Source: Hyphomicrobiales bacterium (GTDB lineage Bacteria > Pseudomonadota > Alphaproteobacteria > Rhizobiales > Aestuariivirgaceae). From it: 5,478 nt of DNA. A program made the position numbers and the translations under genes. The stretch covers positions 1 through 5,478 of the forward strand of contig JAAURV010000224.1 of the NCBI GenBank assembly GCA_012032065.1. The letters run 5' to 3'. Numbering within the stretch: the stretch's first letter is position 1; every line of letters begins with the position of its first letter. Below, in pieces: positions 1 to 5,478 of the stretch. Under the pieces are notes generated by a model. It saw only the letters and a list, made by a program, of their open reading frames with translations, was not told the origin of the DNA and made no database searches.

Positions 1-25
1 CTCGCCACGAGCGGTGGATTAAGGG

Positions 26-313
26 ATGACCGACACAAACAAGCGGGCAGCGCCGCGCCTTAGGGTGCTCAAAACCGGCAAGATCGTCAGCAAGGACTAC
101 AAGGCGATTTTCGATTGCACGGTGCGCGATCTCTCCAACACCGGCGCCAAGCTCAAATGCGCCAATCCCGCCACCGTTCCCAACGAAATGCTGTTCGTGC
201 TGCCAAGCGATGGCACCATGTGGGAAGCGAAAGTTATCTGGAGAAAACCAGACACCATCGGAATCCATTTCACAAGTGGCGTTCGCAAGGCGCCAATCCG
301 GAAGTGGGGTTGA
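26..313 (+). CDS. Single-domain PilZ protein (putative c-di-GMP binder)
   Basis: This 95-residue protein consists of little more than one PilZ domain. PilZ domains bind cyclic di-GMP and typically tune motility, exopolysaccharide or envelope functions in the cytoplasm. Seen here: the N-terminal arginine motif RAAPR (residues 7-11), then the DLSNTG box (35-40) matching the family's D/NxSxxG signature, and a beta-strand pair ending in IGIHF (78-82), usual for the end of the PilZ barrel. Both arginines and the D, S and G that contact the ligand in characterised family members are present, so binding is plausible. An in-frame TAA lies at 20-22, so the start cannot be further upstream. GGTGGA at 13-18 is a reasonable ribosome binding site, 7 bases before the ATG. 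No membrane segment or output domain is seen, so its partner is unknown. It precedes valS on the same strand by 91 bases, with no sign of functional linkage. Confidence 0.85.
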   Translation: MTDTNKRAAPRLRVLKTGKIVSKDYKAIFDCTVRDLSNTGAKLKCANPATVPNEMLFVLPSDGTMWEAKVIWRKPDTIGIHFTSGVRKAPIRKWG

Positions 314-318
314 CGGTC

Positions 319-336
319 TCGGCCCTCTTCGGCCGA
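319..336 (+). terminator. Possible short hairpin after the PilZ gene
   Basis: TCGGCC (319-324) and GGCCGA (331-336) can pair as a 6-bp G/C-rich stem with a 6-base loop, just after the PilZ stop codon. No T tract follows, so this is not a canonical intrinsic terminator. It may be a weak terminator, an RNA-stabilising structure, or chance in GC-rich DNA. Confidence 0.25.
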
Positions 337-341
337 CGGGG

Positions 342-370
342 TTGCACCAATTACTTTCATCGTGTCTAAG
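342..370 (+). promoter_or_regulatory. Weak candidate promoter for valS
   Basis: This is the most AT-rich stretch between the PilZ gene and valS. TTGCAC (342-347) and TCTAAG (365-370) are 17 bases apart, the usual spacing for a housekeeping sigma factor. They match the consensus boxes only partly (3 and 4 of 6 positions). The -10 box would lie 34 bases before the valS start. It would give valS its own transcript independent of the PilZ gene. No T-box or attenuator-like structure was recognised. Confidence 0.2.
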
Positions 371-404
371 GCGCGCCTGATCCAAACAGCTTCCAGCCAT
401 CCCC

Positions 405-3271
<2,867 letters not shown>

Positions 3272-3286
3272 TGCCCTCCCTACTTC

Positions 3287-3320
3287 CGTCACCCTGGCGA
3301 ATGCCAGGGCCCATAGGGAG
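3287..3320 (-). repeat. Palindromic repeat copy 1
   Basis: Minus-orientation copy of the dispersed palindrome. ACCCTGGC and GCCAGGGC flank the four-base loop GAAT; the outermost pair is mismatched, so the stem is 7 bp. It is followed by CCATAGGGAG, an extension of the element also seen in copies 3 and 6. It starts 16 bases after the valS stop and may also act as a transcript-end structure for valS. Confidence 0.8.
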
Positions 3321-3371
3321 GTCTTACCTCACCTGGCGGGCTACCCTCGCACCTCATTTCACCTCTTCCCC

Positions 3372-3399
3372 ATGGACCCTGGCTTCCGCCAGGGTGACG
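3372..3399 (+). repeat. Palindromic repeat copy 2
   Basis: Plus-orientation copy. The arms ACCCTGGC and GCCAGGGT pair perfectly (8 bp) around the loop TTCC. Together with copy 1 it makes an inverted pair with a spacer of about 50 bases. This pair resembles the copy 6/copy 7 pair, including a shared CCTCATTT stretch in the spacer. Confidence 0.82.
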
Positions 3400-3511
3400 A
3401 CGAAGATGGTTGCGATTGGGCTACCGTGATGCGAGTGCAAAGTGGAACAAGACTCCCAAACTCAAGGTTGGCGGGGCACTGATACGCTTGGATAAGCATT
3501 CCTACTATTGC

Positions 3512-3546
3512 CGTCACCCTGGCGAAAGCCACGGTCCATAGGGAGG
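3512..3546 (-). repeat. Palindromic repeat copy 3
   Basis: Minus-orientation copy with one stem mismatch (GCCACGGT instead of GCCAGGGT) and the GAAA loop, followed by the CCATAGGGAG extension. The sequence AAGCATTCC lies 10 bases before its GTCAC; a matching AAGCATTTCC precedes copy 6 at the same distance. Confidence 0.8.
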
Positions 3547-3625
3547 TTTCGACGCTGGGTGCAAGTCTCAACAGGCGGTGCAGCGCCGGAAAACCCACAG
3601 TCATTCGTCTCTCCTGACACAGTCC

Positions 3626-3655
3626 CTATGGACCCTGGCTTTCGCCAGAGTGACG
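3626..3655 (+). repeat. Palindromic repeat copy 4, just upstream of the nuclease gene
   Basis: Plus-orientation copy, beginning CTATGG, with arms ACCCTGGC and GCCAGAGT (one mismatch) and loop TTTC. It ends 24 bases before the GIY-YIG start codon and so lies in or next to that gene's 5' untranslated region. It forms a direct-repeat pair with copy 5, which lies just past the gene's stop codon. Confidence 0.82.
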
Positions 3656-3669
3656 GGGTTGGGGAGGAT

Positions 3670-3674
3670 GGAGG
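3670..3674 (+). promoter_or_regulatory. Ribosome binding site deciding the GIY-YIG start
   Basis: GGAGG lies 5 bases before the ATG at 3680. An in-frame ATG at 3668 has no room for a binding site, since its GGGGAGG directly abuts the codon. Frames opening further upstream run through the palindrome and look like repeat artefacts. This favours 3680 as the start. Confidence 0.6.
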
Positions 3675-3679
3675 AGCAC

Positions 3680-4006
3680 ATGCGAGACGAGAAATCTCCA
3701 GCCGTCTACATCATGGCGAGTCGGAAAGGCGGAACACTTTACATTGGCGTGACAAGCTCGTTGTGGAATCGGGTCGCAACTCACAAGAACGGCTCCGTTG
3801 AGGGATTCACGCAAAGCTATCATGTAAAGCGTTTGGTCTGGTACGAGCACCACCACACAATGGAGTCCGCCATCCGCCGCGAGAAGCAGTTGAAGTTCTG
3901 GAAAAGGGCTTGGAAAATCCAGCTCATCGAGTCCTTCAACCCGAATTGGGGCGACTTTCACGACCAGATCGATGTCGAGGGGACGCTGGTGCCGCTCGAA
4001 AAATGA
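3680..4006 (+). CDS. GIY-YIG domain nuclease-like protein
   Basis: This 108-residue protein is a single GIY-YIG domain of the small stand-alone type (UPF0213/YhbQ-like, COG2827). GIY-YIG domains cut DNA with one metal ion in excision repair, restriction and homing enzymes; the role of these small stand-alone forms is poorly known. Seen here: AVYIM (8-12) and LYIGVTSSL (20-28) as the GIY and YIG elements, then the catalytic-type R31 and H35 (RVATHK), LVWYE, and E62 in the stretch MESAIRREKQLK, followed by WKRAWKIQLIESFNPNW, typical of this subgroup. No DNA-recognition domain is attached. Third codon positions look less G/C-rich than in valS or the DUF1203 gene, which suggests transfer. Palindrome copies in the same orientation sit 24 bases before the start and 18 bases after the stop. 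This placement suggests the gene travels with, or acts on, the repeats; that is inference. Confidence 0.88.
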   Translation: MRDEKSPAVYIMASRKGGTLYIGVTSSLWNRVATHKNGSVEGFTQSYHVKRLVWYEHHHTMESAIRREKQLKFWKRAWKIQLIESFNPNWGDFHDQIDVEGTLVPLEK

Positions 4007-4024
4007 GCCAACTTCAAGACCTCG

Positions 4025-4054
4025 CTATGGACCCTGGCTTTCGCCAGGGTGACG
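4025..4054 (+). repeat. Palindromic repeat copy 5, just downstream of the nuclease gene
   Basis: Plus-orientation copy with a perfect 8-bp stem (ACCCTGGC/GCCAGGGT) and TTTC loop, starting with CTATGG. It is the best-preserved copy next to the gene and differs from copy 4 at a single position over the shared 30 bases. As a stem-loop right after the stop codon it could also end or protect the nuclease transcript. Confidence 0.85.
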
Positions 4055-4160
4055 GGAGATTGGTGAGCGGGAATAGAGCAGGCCCGCGCCGGATGTCGCG
4101 ATCAGGTGGCATTGAGGAGCTGTGATCTCGACGCTGGAGCAAGCATTTCCCCCTCCCGCA

Positions 4161-4191
4161 GTCACCCTGGCGAAGCATGGCCCATAGGGAG
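4161..4191 (-). repeat. Palindromic repeat copy 6 (degenerate)
   Basis: Minus-orientation copy. The left arm ACCCTGGC is intact, but the right arm has lost bases and reads GCATGGCC, so the hairpin is weak. The CCATAGGGAGGTCT extension is retained and matches copy 1, which identifies it as a decayed copy of the same element. Confidence 0.75.
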
Positions 4192-4230
4192 GTCTCACCG
4201 CATGCGGCACGCCTCATTTGCATCTCTTCG

Positions 4231-4260
4231 CTATAGACCATGGCTTTCGCCAGCGTGACG
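4231..4260 (+). repeat. Palindromic repeat copy 7 (degenerate)
   Basis: Plus-orientation copy beginning CTATAGACC, with both arms altered (ACCATGGC and GCCAGCGT) around the conserved TTTC loop. Paired with copy 6, it repeats the inverted arrangement of copies 1 and 2. It lies about 75 bases before the DUF1203 start codon. Confidence 0.75.
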
Positions 4261-4322
4261 ACAGGGGAGTGAGCAAAGATCGGGTGGCCTTGCGCTCAGA
4301 TCGGCGCGATCAACGGGCATTG

Positions 4323-4328
4323 AAGGAG
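4323..4328 (+). promoter_or_regulatory. Strong ribosome binding site of the DUF1203 gene
   Basis: AAGGAG sits 7 bases before the ATG at 4336, close to ideal, and fixes that start. It lies inside the second copy of a short duplicated segment; the first copy (4098-4119) has GGAG but no ATG or gene behind it. Confidence 0.75.
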
Positions 4329-4335
4329 ACCTCCC

Positions 4336-4812
4336 ATGACCCAGCTTCTCTTCAAATCCATGCCCACCTCCGAAGCCCGGCATTTCCAATCAGACGGGAC
4401 CGATGCCAATGGGCAAAGCCCGGAGCGCGCAGTGTCAGACGGCGACGGTGTGCCCTGCCGACATTGTCTCGAGGATGTGGGGCAGGGCGAGGATTATCTG
4501 GTCCTTGCCTATCGCCCGTTTCCATCGCGGCAGCCCTATGCAGAGACGGGGCCGATCTTCCTTCACGCCGGCCCTTGCGAGCGCGCGGCCGACACACCGC
4601 ACATTCCGCCCATGCTGGCGAAGCGCAAGGCGCATCTCATCAAGGGTTATGGGACGAATGACCGGATCGTCTACGGCACCGGGCAGGTCGTGCCCTCCGA
4701 CGAACTCGAAACCGCCGCCGCTGAAATCCTCGCGCGGCCCGATGTCGCCTATGTCCACGTCCGCTCCGCCGTCAACAACTGCTACACCTGCCGGATCGAC
4801 AGGGCTACTTGA
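4336..4812 (+). CDS. DUF1203 family protein
   Basis: This 158-residue protein matches the DUF1203 family, whose biochemical role is not known to me. Seen here: the family's cysteine motif CRHC (41-44) followed by a YLVLAYRPFPSRQPYAETGP segment (54-73) and IFLHAGPC (74-81), then a C-terminal alpha/beta part ending in NNCYTC (147-152). The paired cysteines and histidines would suit a metal site or redox function, but that is inference. Length and motif order fit a complete family member. No signal peptide or membrane segment is visible, so it is probably cytoplasmic. A strong ribosome binding site precedes the ATG. It has no obvious operon partner: repeats lie upstream, and downstream its last 8 bases overlap the end of a minus-strand reading frame. 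Confidence 0.88.
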   Translation: MTQLLFKSMPTSEARHFQSDGTDANGQSPERAVSDGDGVPCRHCLEDVGQGEDYLVLAYRPFPSRQPYAETGPIFLHAGPCERAADTPHIPPMLAKRKAHLIKGYGTNDRIVYGTGQVVPSDELETAAAEILARPDVAYVHVRSAVNNCYTCRIDRAT

Positions 4813-5029
4813 GCCGCACGTCGTTGCCTGCGATCTCGAACAGCCCGGATTTTCGCAGGAAGTTCTGCAGCGAGCGGTATCCCTTCTTGTAAGTGGGATA
4901 GTCCTTGGCGAAGGCGCGGCCGAGCGATTGCAGGCCGGCGCTCTCGCTGCCGTTGGCAACCGTGTCGTAAATCTGGCGTGCCAATGCCTTGTCGATGGGA
5001 GCGAGCCCCGGCCTGTGCGCGGCGGGCTT
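4805..5029 (-). pseudogene. C-terminal fragment, OST-HTH/LOTUS-like (NYN-type protein tail)
   Basis: On the minus strand, 74 codons are open before the stop at 4805-4807, with strong G/C third-position bias. The frame is closed upstream by TAG at 5030-5032 and contains no ATG or GTG start, so this is the end of a gene that is broken or truncated at its 5' side. The translation has a basic, proline-containing linker (KPAAHRPGLAPIDK), then a helix (ALARQIYDTV), LQSLGRAFAKDYPTY, YRSLQNFLRKSGLFEI and a final VRLK. This pattern resembles the OST-HTH/LOTUS domain often found after a NYN ribonuclease domain (COG1432-like) in alphaproteobacteria. I see no NYN domain in the remaining sequence to the right on this strand. 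The family call rests on pattern memory only. Confidence 0.5.
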
Positions 5030-5032
5030 CTA

Positions 5033-5353
5033 CACGTCGGGCCAGTGCGGCGACATCGGCGAGTACTCGAACACGAGCAGCGATCTGTATCGCGGCGACT
5101 ACCACTTCGAAGGCAAGGACGAAGTCGAAACGCGCGGCGCGTCGGCGACGACCTCGGCGACGAGCAGGGCGGCATCGCCGGCGATCTCACGGAATTCATG
5201 AAATCGCTTGACGGCGGAAAGGCCGACCCTTCCGGCGCCGCAGGCCGCGCTCTCGAACGCGCGCGTTCCGAGATGCGCCGGTCGGAAGAGGCGCTCAAGG
5301 GCGAGGATTCGAGGCGGCGAACGACGCGATGGATCGTTGCGCACAAGGCTTAG
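5033..5353 (+). pseudogene. Plus-strand coding-like segment, frame-disrupted, unknown product
   Basis: I do not recognise this protein. From about 5033 to 5130 one plus frame has strongly G/C-rich third positions and reads TSGQCGDIGEYSNTSSDLYR and then YHFEGKDEVETRG. From about 5148 the bias moves one frame back, reading DLGDEQGGIAGDLTEFMKSL and a helical, charged stretch (RALERARSEMRRSEEALKGE) until a TAG at 5351-5353. The switch falls in the G/C-rich stretch 5131-5147 and would be repaired by adding one base. Near 5304-5312 (GAGGATTCGAG) the sequence could change frame again with one added T, giving DFEAANDAMDRC, which continues the helix naturally. No start codon with a ribosome binding site is evident; the left end overlaps the junction with the minus-strand fragment. 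It could be a decayed gene, an intact gene hit by sequence errors, or GC-biased non-coding DNA. Confidence 0.35.
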
Positions 5354-5361
5354 GATTGCTG

Positions 5362-5478
5362 ATGATCGCGTTGACGATGTATGTCGCGGCGTCAGCGCGT
5401 CCGCCGGTCGGCGAGGCATTGGCCCATGCCCTGATTCCGACAGTCGAGGCGAACCAGCAAGCGGCATTCTTGCTGGCG
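5362..5478 (+). CDS. Partial reading frame running off the window, unknown product
   Basis: An ATG at 5362 opens 39 codons to the window end with no stop. AGGA at 5352-5355 lies 6 bases upstream, a plausible ribosome binding site overlapping the preceding TAG. The start is hydrophobic (MIALTMYVAASA), as for a signal peptide or membrane segment, then RPPVGEALAHALIPTVEANQ. The same frame is open further upstream, with another ATG at 5329 (MDRCAQGLGLL), and through a one-base repair it could instead continue the coding-like segment to its left. I cannot assign a family. Confidence 0.35.
   Translation, partial: MIALTMYVAASARPPVGEALAHALIPTVEANQQAAFLLA

Larger units (their letters stand above)
3272..3679. 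other. Non-coding repeat island between valS and the GIY-YIG gene
   Basis: These 408 bases hold no credible gene. They contain four copies of a hairpin-forming palindrome: minus orientation at 3287 and 3512, plus orientation at 3372 and 3626, so the order is minus, plus, minus, plus. Open frames crossing the palindromes yield peptides such as DPGFRQ and HPGESQGP-like strings, well known as artefacts of this repeat type in alphaproteobacteria. The non-palindromic spacers between copies are themselves partly repeated further right (see the 4007-4335 region). Confidence 0.75.
4007..4335. other. Non-coding repeat island between the nuclease and DUF1203 genes
   Basis: These 329 bases have no credible gene. 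They hold palindrome copies 5, 6 and 7 and a degenerate duplication. Sequence 44-46 bases after copy 5 (4098-4119) and after copy 7 (4306-4328) agrees in 19 of 23 aligned positions, sharing GCGATCA, GGCATTGA and GGAG. The second member supplies the DUF1203 ribosome binding site. A CGACGCTGG string at 4129 also occurs after copy 3 at 3550. Confidence 0.7.

Noticed and set aside
3578..3679. Longer N-terminus for the GIY-YIG protein
   Set aside because: The extension is translated repeat sequence (WTLAFARVTG), and a good ribosome binding site supports the start at 3680.
3508..3801. Plus-strand open frame crossing palindrome copies 3 and 4
   Set aside because: It contains DPGFRQSDG, a typical spurious translation of this repeat, and then runs out of frame over the GIY-YIG gene.
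4014..4241. Minus-strand open frames through copies 5-7
   Set aside because: They read HPGESQGP or SPWRKPGSI, known artefacts of the palindrome, with no domain and no ribosome binding site.
3287..4260. CRISPR array
   Set aside because: The repeats alternate in orientation, diverge from each other, have spacers of very unequal length and surround a gene; no cas gene is present.
4435..5346. Minus-strand 303-codon and plus-strand 316-codon open frames over the DUF1203 gene and beyond
   Set aside because: Over 4435-4812 they are out-of-frame shadows of DUF1203, with S/R/P-rich low-complexity translation. Only the right-hand part of the plus frame (after about 5148) shows independent coding bias, and it is reported separately.

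Overview
The window reads as chromosomal DNA of a GC-rich alphaproteobacterium, possibly Hyphomicrobiales or a relative. This rests on three things: codons ending mostly in G or C, a ValRS and a DUF1203 protein of alphaproteobacterial flavour, and copies of the dispersed palindrome whose spurious translations read DPGFRQ or HPGESQGP. No RNA gene, insertion sequence with a transposase, or CRISPR array is visible.

Layout. A small stand-alone PilZ-domain protein (26-313) is followed by valS (405-3271), the valyl-tRNA synthetase. valS carries all expected motifs and would encode about 955 residues, but one base is missing in a pure G/C run (2541-2554), so the sequence as given is frameshifted. 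Positions 3272-4335 form a repeat island. It holds seven copies of a short hairpin-forming palindrome in two orientations, with a GIY-YIG nuclease-like gene (3680-4006) between two same-orientation copies. A DUF1203 gene with a strong ribosome binding site follows (4336-4812). Its end overlaps, tail to tail, an orphan minus-strand segment (4805-5029) that resembles the C-terminal OST-HTH/LOTUS domain of a NYN-type protein but has no start. The last 450 bases show plus-strand coding bias that moves between frames, ending in a reading frame that runs off the window.

How it fits together. PilZ and ValRS are probably unrelated housekeeping or signalling neighbours. The most interesting part is the nuclease gene inside its palindrome cluster. 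It resembles the arrangement of REP elements with RAYT proteins, except that a GIY-YIG nuclease takes the place of the transposase; a mobilising role for this nuclease is inference. The three apparent frame changes (one in valS, two after 5100) all have the sign of a single lost base. That makes sequencing or assembly error a serious explanation for the broken genes.
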